Part shown: piece by piece, positions 1 to 5,019 of the stretch
Layout of the letters: the number at the start of each line of letters is the position of its first letter
How positions within the stretch are numbered: position 1 is the first letter of the stretch
Assembly: GCA_947625995.1 (NCBI GenBank)
Contig: CANQQN010000120.1
Location: 1 to 5,893, forward strand
DNA from: an uncultured Lachnospiraceae bacterium
GTDB lineage: Bacteria > Bacillota > Clostridia > Lachnospirales > Lachnospiraceae
Length of the DNA: 5,893 bases
Reading direction: 5' to 3'
Made by a program: the position numbers and the translations under genes
Notes under the pieces: model-generated
The model's database searches: none
Told to the model about the DNA's origin: nothing
What the model saw: the letters and a program-made list of their open reading frames with translations, nothing else

Positions 1-485
1 ACGGGAAGATCGGGGTGATCGGTACCGAAGGCACCATACATAGCCAGTTGTATACCAAGGTGATCCGGGAGAGCCATCCTTCTCATCAGGTGTTCGGGAA
101 GGCCTGCCCGCTGTTTGTGCCCCTTGTGGAAGAACAATGGCTGAAGGATCCTGTGACAGAGGAGGTTGCCCGCAGATATTTAAAGGAACTGCAGGATCTG
201 GGGATCGATACGCTGATACTGGGCTGTACCCATTATCCGCTGCTCCGGTCTACGGTTGGAAAGGTAATGGGAGAATCGGTCGTACTGGTGAATCCGGCCT
301 ACGAGACGGCTATAGAGCTAAAGAAGCTGCTTGACAAAGAGGGACTGGCTTTTGAGGGCGAGCCTGATTTTGAAAAGTATCGCTTTTTTGTCAGCGACGA
401 CCCCATAAGATTCCGGGAGTTTGCCACGACGATCCTGCCCTGCGACGTAGGAGAGACAAAGCAGATCCGGATTGAAGAATACTGA
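1..485 (+). CDS. murI: Glutamate racemase, C-terminal part (5' end outside window)
   Basis: Glutamate racemase interconverts L- and D-glutamate without a cofactor, supplying D-Glu for the peptidoglycan stem peptide in the cytoplasm. The reading frame is open through the left edge (first full codon at position 3) and encodes about 160 residues of a family usually near 265, so roughly the first 105 residues, including the first catalytic cysteine, are missing. Visible signatures are GVIGTEGTIHSQLY, typical of the family around the middle of the protein, and LILGCTHYPLL, which holds the second catalytic cysteine and the adjacent Thr-His. The usual late substrate-side motif appears as LVNPAYETA instead of the common LVDSAxxTA form, which I take as a lineage variant. 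The stop is TGA at 483-485, followed 45 bases later by the DUF1934 gene on the same strand, so the two may be cotranscribed. The GTG at 15 is an internal valine codon, not a start. Confidence 0.95.
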   Translation, partial: GKIGVIGTEGTIHSQLYTKVIRESHPSHQVFGKACPLFVPLVEEQWLKDPVTEEVARRYLKELQDLGIDTLILGCTHYPLLRSTVGKVMGESVVLVNPAYETAIELKKLLDKEGLAFEGEPDFEKYRFFVSDDPIRFREFATTILPCDVGETKQIRIEEY

Positions 486-530
486 TCTTTGGGATTGTCC
501 GGTGAAAGCGCAAAAGAAAACGGTGAGATC

Positions 531-959
531 ATGACAAGGAAGGTTTTAGTAAAGATACAGGGCATGCAGGTCATGGATGGCGAGACGGCTCCTTCGCCGG
601 AACTGATCACCACGGGGACGTATACCATGGACGAGGGCGTGCATCAGGTCGTCTATGAGGAACAGCTCAGCGAGACGGAACAGATCACGGTAAACTGTCT
701 GACCTTTTTTGACGGCAAGGTGGAACTGAACAAGGACGGTGAGGTTCAGATACTCATGGTCTTTGAAAAGGGCAGACGCAGCCGCACGCTGTACCGGACC
801 CCTTACGGAGATGTTTTTGTGGAATTGCATGCAAAAGATGTGGATATAGAAATGCAGGAGGACGGGATCATACTCAGGCTGGAATACGGCCTTACCATGA
901 ATGAGATCCACAAACTGGAATGCACGTTGAAAGTGCATATAACCTATATGGAGGAATAA
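531..959 (+). CDS. DUF1934 (YwiB-like) small beta-barrel protein
   Basis: A 142-residue protein with the look of the DUF1934 / YwiB family: an opening of VLVKIQGMQVMDGE, then an ITTGTYTMDEGVHQVVYEE stretch, a central VFEKGRRSRTLYRTPYG motif and a closing alternating-hydrophobic LRLEYGLTMNEIHKLECTLKVHI. Members of this family are small, calycin/lipocalin-like predicted barrels; their biochemical role is not established, so none is assigned. There is no signal peptide or membrane segment, so it should be cytoplasmic. I chose ATG 531, which begins MTRKVLVKIQG and matches the family's N terminus. GGTGAG at 522-527 is a modest Shine-Dalgarno with short spacing. An in-frame TTG at 489 would add 14 residues unlike the family and has no ribosome binding site. 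It lies just after murI on the same strand and ends at the hairpin at 961-993. Confidence 0.85.
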   Translation: MTRKVLVKIQGMQVMDGETAPSPELITTGTYTMDEGVHQVVYEEQLSETEQITVNCLTFFDGKVELNKDGEVQILMVFEKGRRSRTLYRTPYGDVFVELHAKDVDIEMQEDGIILRLEYGLTMNEIHKLECTLKVHITYMEE

Positions 960-960
960 A

Positions 961-993
961 AAAGGAATCGGCGGGAGAACCACCGATTCCTTT
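961..993. terminator. Bidirectional intrinsic terminator between convergent genes
   Basis: A perfect 11-bp inverted repeat, AAAGGAATCGG (961-971) and CCGATTCCTTT (983-993), encloses an 11-base loop. It starts two bases after the DUF1934 stop codon and ends just past the stop codon of the minus-strand gene at 995. On the minus strand the stem is followed by six T residues (complement of 958-963), a textbook intrinsic terminator. On the plus strand the T stretch is weaker (TTT, then GCTATTT), so termination of the murI side may be less efficient. The position between two converging stop codons supports a shared role. Confidence 0.85.
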
Positions 994-994
994 G

Positions 995-1468
995 CTATTT
1001 AGTTGCCTTTTCAGTTGCTTTTTCAGCTTTCTTTCTAAGCTTTTGCAGCAGACCCTTCTTTTTGGGAGGGGTCAACAGGCTGCCGCCCCGTTCAGGCCGT
1101 ACATCTGTGATGTAGATGCCGCTGATGGTTGCCTTCACCGTCGCCTTGATGGGAATGACGTCGTATACCTTGGGTTCACAGATGAGATTGATGATGCGGG
1201 GGCCGATCTTTGCTTTTACAATCGGAAATTTGACGCCGCGCATATATTTGGGCGTCTGCTCCAGTACGCCGGGCGGCAGTCCCGCCTCTTTCAGCTTGCG
1301 TTTTCCCTTGTCTATGACAAGTATGGAGGTGACCTGCTTCATAGCCTCCATCTGGCGTTCCTGCTCAGCCTGCTTTCTCTGCAGCTTCCTGCCGAAAAAA
1401 TACAGAACCGCCAGCAGAATGACCAGAACCACTAAAATGATACCGAGTACGGTTAAAAATGTTTTCAA
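995..1468 (-). CDS. Small single-pass membrane protein, unknown function
   Basis: I do not recognise this 157-residue protein. From the TTG start it begins with a short MKTF followed by one strong hydrophobic segment (about residues 5-25, LTVLGIILVVLVILLAVLYF). A charged, possibly coiled-coil stretch follows (about 27-45, rich in Arg/Lys/Gln/Glu). A compact beta-prone region spans about 47-123, with alternating hydrophobic strands such as IINLICEPKVYDVIPIKATV, and the C-terminal tail is very basic (about 136-157, PPKKKGLLQKLRKKAEKA then TEKATK). By the positive-inside rule the basic bulk after the helix should be cytoplasmic, with the helix as an N-terminal anchor. The TTG at 1468 is chosen because AAAGGAGT (1483-1476) sits 7 bases upstream. 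Longer starts, such as the one at 1507, put that site inside the coding region. It has its own promoter and is convergent with murI/DUF1934. Coding status is well supported by start signals, promoter and terminator; function is not. Confidence 0.75.
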   Translation of the reverse strand: MKTFLTVLGIILVVLVILLAVLYFFGRKLQRKQAEQERQMEAMKQVTSILVIDKGKRKLKEAGLPPGVLEQTPKYMRGVKFPIVKAKIGPRIINLICEPKVYDVIPIKATVKATISGIYITDVRPERGGSLLTPPKKKGLLQKLRKKAEKATEKATK

Positions 1469-1475
1469 TTGGTTC

Positions 1476-1483
1476 ACTCCTTT
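1476..1483 (-). promoter_or_regulatory. Ribosome binding site fixing a TTG start
   Basis: On the minus strand the sequence reads AAAGGAGT, nearly complementary to the 3' end of 16S rRNA, followed by 7 bases and then TTG at 1468. An in-frame GTG (1477-1475) overlaps the site itself and cannot be the start. This decides the TTG start of the membrane protein gene. Confidence 0.85.
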
Positions 1484-1529
1484 ACAGTCGTCTTTGTTTG
1501 CGTACAAGTCACGCAGTCAGTTGTCAGTA

Positions 1530-1558
1530 ATTGTACCATTGAATAGAAAAAAGTGCAA
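1530..1558 (-). promoter_or_regulatory. Sigma-A promoter for the minus-strand membrane protein gene
   Basis: On the minus strand a -35 box TTGCAC (1558-1553) is separated by exactly 17 bases from a -10 box TACAAT (1535-1530), which is preceded by TGG, giving the TGN extended -10. Transcription would start near 1523, leaving a leader of about 55 bases before the TTG start at 1468. No strong secondary structure or riboswitch-like element is visible in that leader. Confidence 0.8.
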
Positions 1559-1626
1559 GCGGCTGGAAGATTTTTGTTTGACAAAATTACCCCGTTCAGA
1601 AATTACTTTTTCTCATGATAAAAATG

Positions 1627-1635
1627 TGGTATAAT
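1627..1635 (+). promoter_or_regulatory. Extended -10 promoter element facing the cardiolipin synthase gene
   Basis: TGGTATAAT is a perfect -10 hexamer (1630-1635) with a TGN extension. No good -35 hexamer lies 16-18 bases upstream, where the sequence is T-rich. A perfect TTGACA exists at 1578-1583 but is 46 bases away, too far to pair with it. Extended -10 promoters can work with a poor -35. Transcription would start near 1642, so the mRNA would carry a leader of about 280 bases through the repeat/hairpin block before the start at 1925. Confidence 0.6.
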
Positions 1636-1687
1636 AACGAGGAAAGCGCAGATGACTCAAGATATCATAATATCTGCAAAGGGCAGA

Positions 1688-1749
1688 GCGGGATATCAGG
1701 AAAACAGATGCCGTGCTGGCATGGGCAGATGATTTGCCTGATATCCTGC
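1688..1749 (+). repeat. Long stem-loop with nested inner hairpin
   Basis: GCGGGATATCAGG (1688-1700) pairs with CCTGATATCCTGC (1737-1749) over 13 bp, with a single G-U wobble. Inside it, ATGCC (1708-1712) pairs with GGCAT (1718-1722) around a 5-base loop. There is no T-tract after the stem on either strand, so it is not a terminator. The pairing is far longer than expected by chance in such a short region. Confidence 0.75.
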
Positions 1750-1760
1750 AAGCGAAGCGA

Positions 1761-1787
1761 ACTCGGAAATCCAAAGGATTTTCGAGT
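1761..1787 (+). repeat. 12-bp hairpin with three-base loop
   Basis: ACTCGGAAATCC (1761-1772) and GGATTTTCGAGT (1776-1787) pair along all 12 positions with one G-U wobble and an AAA loop. No T-run follows in either direction, which argues against termination. It directly follows the nested stem-loop and is part of the same repeat block. Confidence 0.75.
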
Positions 1788-1823
1788 CACTGCCCGGCAT
1801 TTGACGAGTATCCTCATCGAGAC

Positions 1824-1890
1824 GACAGTCGAGATGGAATCATAACAAGGAAAGCGCAGATGACAGTTGAGATGGAGTCATAGCGAGGAA
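1824..1890 (+). repeat. Imperfect tandem repeat, 38-bp period
   Basis: Two adjacent copies start at 1824 and 1862. The first 29 bases of each match at 25 positions, and all four differences are transitions (C/T and A/G). The shared core reads GAGATGGARTCATARCRAGG, where R marks the variable purines. The second copy loses similarity after 1890, where the leader runs into the ribosome binding site of the next gene. Confidence 0.8.
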
Positions 1891-1907
1891 CGGAACCATC
1901 ATTTTTG

Positions 1908-1915
1908 AAAGGAGG
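1908..1915 (+). promoter_or_regulatory. Ribosome binding site fixing the TTG start of cls
   Basis: AAAGGAGG is a near-perfect Shine-Dalgarno followed by 9 bases and then TTG at 1925. The next in-frame candidate, GTG at 1931, would be 15 bases away, and no ATG lies nearby in frame before the first membrane helix. This selects the TTG start. Confidence 0.85.
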
Positions 1916-1924
1916 CGGGCAGCT

Positions 1925-3406
1925 TTGGACGTGATATGGAAAGGCATCGGGGCAACCGTACACTGGATTGCCAATAATATCCTGATTATCAATATCTTAC
2001 TGGCTTTTATCATCGTATTTTTTCAGCGTCGCGATCCAAAATCCGTGTGGACTTGGCTGCTTGTGCTGATCTTTCTTCCGGGTATCGGCTTTGTGCTCTA
2101 TCTGGTTCTCGGGCAAAATATGCATAAAAGCAAAATGTTTAAGACAAAAGCCATCGAGGATAAGATCAGCGGCGTGATCCTGAATCAGGAGGAGACCATT
2201 GAGAAACATGAGTTTACCGAACTGGACGGGGAACTGGAAGAATATACGGATCTGGTATTGTACAATCTTCACAGCGCGAACTGCCTGTACCTAAACGATA
2301 ACGCGGTGACGGTACTCACCGACGGGCAGGAAAAAATGGATGCTCTGATAGAGGATATCCGCAACGCCAAAAGCTTTATCCATATTCAATACTATATTAT
2401 CCGCGCCGACGAAGTGTTCGCGCGTCTGGAAGAAGCCCTTGCCGAAAAGGTAAAGCAGGGGGTTGAGGTGCGTATACTTTATGACAGTATGGGGTGCAGC
2501 ATCGGCAATCACATGAGAGAAAAGGACTGGAAGCGCCTGCGGGAGGAGGGTATCCTGACAGCCGAATTTTTCCCCGCATTTCTGAAAAAATTTCAGCTGC
2601 GGCTTAATTACCGCAATCACAGAAAGATTGTGGTCATTGACAACGAGGTCGCCTATGTGGGCGGGTTTAACATCGGCCGTGAATATCTTGGAAAGGATGA
2701 AAAGTTCGGCTATTGGCGCGATACCCATTTGCGTATTCAGGGTTCCTCCGTGCTGGACCTGCAGAATCGTTTCGTGCTTGACTGGAATTACGCGGCGAAA
2801 GAAAACTTGTTTGCGTCTCCGAAGTATTTCGCACGGACGGACACCGCGCCAAAAGGAAATGTCGCCATGCAGATTGTCAGCAGCGGCCCGGATTCCAAAT
2901 ATCAGAATATCCGCAACAACTATCTGAAACTGATCAACAAGGCCAAAAATAATATTTATATCCAATCTCCCTATTTCATTCCGGATGATGTGATCCTTGA
3001 CGCTATCTGTCTGGCGGCCATGTCCGGCGTGGATGTGCGGGTCATGATCCCCTGCAAGCCGGACCACCCCTTTGTCTACTGGGCAACCTATTCATATATC
3101 GAGGACCTTCTGGAGGCCGGCGCGAAATGCTACACCTACGACAACGGCTTCATTCACACCAAAGCTATTATGGTGGATGGTCTGGTCAGTTCCGTGGGCT
3201 CGGCCAACATGGATTTCAGAAGCTTCGGGTTGAATTTTGAGGTCAATGCGGTAATATATGACAGCGCCACTACCCGGAAGCTGGAAGAAGAATTCATAAA
3301 GGATCTGCAGAAAAGCAGCAGGGTCACCCAGTATCTGTATTCCAAGCGCAGTCTGTGGATCCGCTTCAAAGAACAGATCTCAAGGCTTTTGTCCCCGCTC
3401 ATGTAA
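1925..3406 (+). CDS. cls: Cardiolipin synthase, two-HKD phospholipase D family
   Basis: A 493-residue membrane enzyme of the bacterial ClsA type, which joins two phosphatidylglycerol molecules into cardiolipin plus glycerol at the cytoplasmic membrane. Two N-terminal hydrophobic helices (about 15-33 and 42-62, the PLD N-terminal domain, with the RRDPKSVWTW turn between them) anchor it. Two phospholipase D catalytic modules follow. The first HKD motif is NHRKIVVIDNEVAYVGGFN, with His232, Lys234 and Asp239. The second is IHTKAIMVDGLVSSVGSAN, with His411, Lys413 and Asp418. Both keep the downstream GG/GS-N residues that complete the active site. Length and architecture are full for the family and there is no break in the frame. 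The start is TTG at 1925 behind a strong ribosome binding site. It is preceded by a long leader with repeats and hairpins, and no clear terminator follows it, so some readthrough into the next gene is possible. Confidence 0.95.
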   Translation: MDVIWKGIGATVHWIANNILIINILLAFIIVFFQRRDPKSVWTWLLVLIFLPGIGFVLYLVLGQNMHKSKMFKTKAIEDKISGVILNQEETIEKHEFTELDGELEEYTDLVLYNLHSANCLYLNDNAVTVLTDGQEKMDALIEDIRNAKSFIHIQYYIIRADEVFARLEEALAEKVKQGVEVRILYDSMGCSIGNHMREKDWKRLREEGILTAEFFPAFLKKFQLRLNYRNHRKIVVIDNEVAYVGGFNIGREYLGKDEKFGYWRDTHLRIQGSSVLDLQNRFVLDWNYAAKENLFASPKYFARTDTAPKGNVAMQIVSSGPDSKYQNIRNNYLKLINKAKNNIYIQSPYFIPDDVILDAICLAAMSGVDVRVMIPCKPDHPFVYWATYSYIEDLLEAGAKCYTYDNGFIHTKAIMVDGLVSSVGSANMDFRSFGLNFEVNAVIYDSATTRKLEEEFIKDLQKSSRVTQYLYSKRSLWIRFKEQISRLLSPLM

Positions 3407-3430
3407 CATGTGCGCGTGAAATATATGTGA

Positions 3431-3464
3431 AATTTTGAGAAGGTCTTTTCAAGTGTTCAAAATT
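3431..3464. repeat. AT-rich inverted repeat overlapping a promoter
   Basis: AATTTTGA (3431-3438) and TCAAAATT (3457-3464) are perfect 8-bp inverted repeats separated by 18 bases. The region also allows the alternative pairing TTGAGAA with TTTTCAA, and holds a direct repeat TTCAA-GTG-TTCAA. The right arm lies between the -35 and -10 boxes of the next promoter. It could be a regulator site; it is too AT-rich and lacks a T-tract, so it is a poor terminator for cls. An 8-bp match in AT-rich DNA could be chance. Confidence 0.4.
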
Positions 3465-3474
3465 GTGATATAAT
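3446..3474 (+). promoter_or_regulatory. Promoter of the trigger-factor-like lipoprotein gene
   Basis: A consensus -10 TATAAT (3469-3474) preceded by TGA, an extended -10, lies 17 bases after TTTTCA (3446-3451), a -35 box matching four of six consensus positions. Transcription would begin near 3481, giving a leader of about 80 bases. Confidence 0.75.
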
Positions 3475-3483
3475 CCTAATTGT

Positions 3484-3500
3484 GTGCATGAAACATGTAC
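3484..3500 (+). other. Hairpin at the 5' end of the lipoprotein mRNA
   Basis: GTGCATG (3484-3490) pairs with CATGTAC (3494-3500) around an AAA loop, with one G-U wobble. It falls within the first few bases after the predicted transcription start, where 5' hairpins are known to protect Gram-positive mRNAs from decay. That role here is inferred. Confidence 0.4.
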
Positions 3501-3560
3501 GAAATAAGAGAAATCCTTTGCGATAACAGAGATAGGCGAAGGAAAGGAAAGAGGTAAAAC

Positions 3561-4805
3561 ATGAAAAAGAAGTTTTTTGCAGTTGCTGCGGTCAGCCTTG
3601 CTCTGATGATGGGCGTCACAGGTTGTTCCGGTGTTGCAGATTTAGTTGGAAAGGGAGATTCCGACGGAAGTGAGAAAAGCGAGGAGAGCACCGAGACGCA
3701 GAACCCGGAGGAACTGCTGAAAAACCTTGTTCCCATGGATGAACGCAGAGAAGCGCTTCTGAAGGATATTGACAAGCTGGTTGTTCTTGGAGAATACAAG
3801 GGCGTAGAAGTGGACGTGGCTAAGATAGAAGTGACCGACGAGCAGGTGGAAGAGAGGATTCAGGAGGAACTGCTGAACGCAGGCGAACCGGAGCACATCA
3901 CAGAAGGCACTGTGGCGGACGGAGATATCCTGAATATTGATTATGTGGGGAAAGTCGACGGTAAAGAATTTGACGGCGGAACCGCAGAGGATCAGACCTG
4001 CAATATCGGTTCCAATAGTTACATTGATGGATTTGAGGACGCGCTCATCGGCGCGACTATCGGCAAAACCACAGATATCAATGTGACGTTCCCCGATGAT
4101 TATACAGAGGAAAGCCTTGCCGGCAAAGACGCTACATTTACCGTTACCATCAATTATAAGCATGGAGAGACCATTCCCGCCGAACTGACGGACGACTGGG
4201 TTAAGGAGCAGAGTATTTCTGAGGTTGAAACCGTGGATGCGTATAAAGAACATATCAAAAATCTTCTGGAGAGCGAAGCGCTTTCACAGCAGGAGCAGAC
4301 AACTTATACGGCGCTGATGGAAAAGATCGTTTCTGCTTCGGAGATCAAGGGCCTGTCCGAGGATCTCAACAAAGAGGAGATGGTTGAGAGCGAGATGAGT
4401 TCCATCGAGCAGTACGCGGATCAGTACGGCATGACTTCTGAGGAACTGGTCGCCCAGTATTTTGAAGGACAGACGCTGGACGAGTACAAAGCGGAGCTTG
4501 AAAAAGAGATCGATGAATACTTCAAGCGCATTATGGTGTACCGTGCGGTGATCAAGGCGGAAAACCTTCAGGTGACACAGGACGAGTATGAGCAGGAAGT
4601 TTTAAGCTACAGCCCCAATTATGCAAATTACGGCGAAGAGAGCGAAGCAGATTTCATAAAGAACAACAGCGGTGATATCTATGACGGTCTGCTCAACGCA
4701 AAAGCGGAAGAGTTCCTTCTTGAAAATGTCAAGACAAATGAGGTAGATGCGCCTTCTACCGAGGCTCCCGCAACAGAAGCGGCGGCTACGGAAGCGGCGG
4801 AATAA
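3561..4805 (+). CDS. Trigger-factor-like FKBP-type peptidyl-prolyl isomerase lipoprotein
   Basis: A 414-residue exported lipoprotein, likely a foldase/chaperone on the outer face of the membrane. It starts MKKKFF, then has a hydrophobic segment and the lipobox VTGC, with the lipidated Cys at residue 22. An acidic Ser/Glu/Asp-rich linker (about 32-50) follows. Residues about 73-106 (VVLGEYKGVEVDVAKIEVTDEQ...) match the stretch that precedes the isomerase domain in trigger factor. The FKBP domain (about 112-200) holds GDILNIDYVGKVDGKEFDGG and IDGFEDALIGATIGKT. An alpha-helical trigger-factor C-terminal (SurA-like arm) domain follows (about 205-391), then a Thr/Glu/Ala tail ending EAPATEAAATEAAE. 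The ribosome-binding domain of true trigger factor is absent, consistent with an extracellular job. ATG 3561 is preceded by AAAGAGGT (3548-3555) and gives a perfect signal peptide. It has its own promoter and a strong terminator. FKBP fold and lipidation are clear; clients are unknown. Confidence 0.88.
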   Translation: MKKKFFAVAAVSLALMMGVTGCSGVADLVGKGDSDGSEKSEESTETQNPEELLKNLVPMDERREALLKDIDKLVVLGEYKGVEVDVAKIEVTDEQVEERIQEELLNAGEPEHITEGTVADGDILNIDYVGKVDGKEFDGGTAEDQTCNIGSNSYIDGFEDALIGATIGKTTDINVTFPDDYTEESLAGKDATFTVTINYKHGETIPAELTDDWVKEQSISEVETVDAYKEHIKNLLESEALSQQEQTTYTALMEKIVSASEIKGLSEDLNKEEMVESEMSSIEQYADQYGMTSEELVAQYFEGQTLDEYKAELEKEIDEYFKRIMVYRAVIKAENLQVTQDEYEQEVLSYSPNYANYGEESEADFIKNNSGDIYDGLLNAKAEEFLLENVKTNEVDAPSTEAPATEAAATEAAE

Positions 4806-4814
4806 GATTCAAAT

Positions 4815-4856
4815 AAAGATCCCTGCCGGAATCTTTTGATACCGGCGGGGATCTTT
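4815..4856 (+). terminator. Intrinsic terminator after the lipoprotein gene
   Basis: AAAGATCCCTGCCGG (4815-4829) pairs with CCGGCGGGGATCTTT (4842-4856) over 15 bp with one wobble, around a 12-base loop. The stem begins 10 bases after the stop codon and runs into TTTTCATCTTTTC. The GC-rich stem followed by a T-rich stretch supports rho-independent termination on the plus strand. The A-rich bases before the stem could also serve the minus strand, but no minus gene lies to the right. Confidence 0.88.
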
Positions 4857-4914
4857 TCATCTTTTCATGATCTTTCGGGAAGTGTCCGAAACAATGCCTG
4901 AAATGGGATATTCT

Positions 4915-4948
4915 TTTGGAAAAGCCGCCTGCTCCTTGATTTTCCAAA
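4915..4948. promoter_or_regulatory. Perfect 9-bp inverted repeat over the metH-like promoter (candidate operator)
   Basis: TTTGGAAAA (4915-4923) and TTTTCCAAA (4940-4948) are perfectly complementary arms with 16 bases between them. The right arm covers the last two bases of the -35 box and the start of the spacer of the promoter at 4936-4964. Arm centres are 25 bases apart, about two and a half helical turns. Lying upstream of the predicted transcription start, it is not in that mRNA, which favours protein binding. The regulator is unknown. Confidence 0.5.
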
Positions 4949-4964
4949 TAAAGCACTTTATAAT
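4936..4964 (+). promoter_or_regulatory. Sigma-A promoter of the metH-like gene
   Basis: TTGATT (4936-4941), exactly 17 bases, then a perfect TATAAT (4959-4964). Transcription would start near 4971, leaving about 50 bases of leader before ATG 5020. That leader is too short for an S-box (SAM) riboswitch or a T-box, either of which often controls methionine genes in Firmicutes. Confidence 0.8.
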
Positions 4965-4978
4965 AGAACAAAATGGAT

Positions 4979-4994
4979 CGCGGCCAGGCCCGCG
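4979..4994 (+). other. Short GC-rich hairpin in the metH-like leader
   Basis: CGCGG (4979-4983) and CCGCG (4990-4994) pair around a 6-base loop, starting about 8 bases after the predicted transcription start. It may stabilise the 5' end of the mRNA. It lies well before the ribosome binding site GGAGG at 5010-5014, so it should not block translation. Confidence 0.35.
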
Positions 4995-5019
4995 TCTGTC
5001 TAAGTTCATGGAGGTGTTT

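Larger units (their letters stand above)
1634..1890 (+). repeat. Modular repeat element with hairpin core, upstream of cls
   Basis: This non-coding stretch is built from copies of a roughly 38-bp unit around a hairpin-rich core. A 23-bp block containing AGGAAAGCGCAGATGAC occurs at 1634-1656 and again at 1842-1864 with one mismatch. The following part of the unit is intact at 1824-1852 and 1862-1890 and seems degenerate, with small deletions, at about 1656-1670. Between the flanking units are two long stem-loops (1688-1749 and 1761-1787). Near the two ends, ATGACTC (1652-1658) and GAGTCAT (1875-1881) are complementary, so the whole block could close on itself. The layout recalls modular dispersed intergenic repeats, such as BOX elements in streptococci, or a structured leader RNA. 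No transposase or open frame with start signals accompanies it. Whether it is a dispersed family cannot be told from one copy. Confidence 0.6.

Noticed and set aside
489..530. Longer TTG start for the DUF1934 gene at 489
   Set aside because: There is no ribosome binding site, it sits three bases after the murI stop, and the extra 14 residues do not fit the family's N terminus.
920..1634. Long plus-strand open frames opposite the membrane protein gene (920-1435 and 1116-1634)
   Set aside because: They are antisense shadows of the minus-strand gene, which has the promoter, ribosome binding site, terminator and a sensible protein with a membrane helix. The plus frames also cross the terminator or the divergent promoter.
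1761..1787. Terminator or attenuator in the cls leader
   Set aside because: The 12-bp hairpin is not followed by a T-tract on either strand.
1615..1845. A 76-codon plus-strand open frame across the repeat block
   Set aside because: It has no ribosome binding site, its ATG lies upstream of the -10 box used to transcribe the region, and it runs through hairpins and repeats. The composition looks like translated non-coding DNA.
1634..1890. CRISPR array
   Set aside because: The copies are imperfect and adjacent or separated by structured DNA, with no regular unique spacers and no cas gene.
2291..3067. 258-codon minus-strand open frame inside cls
   Set aside because: It is fully antisense to the conserved HKD domains of cardiolipin synthase and its translation matches no known family.
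3642..4253. 203-codon minus-strand open frame inside the lipoprotein gene
   Set aside because: It is antisense to the FKBP domain, with no start signals; it is a codon-bias shadow.
4873..4891. TTTCGG/CCGAAA hairpin after the lipoprotein terminator
   Set aside because: A 6-bp stem with a 7-base loop and no T-tract, lying beyond a much stronger terminator; it is within chance expectation.
4971..5019. SAM (S-box) riboswitch or T-box before the metH-like gene
   Set aside because: Only about 50 bases separate the predicted transcription start from the ATG, and just a 5-bp hairpin is present, with no conserved riboswitch core.
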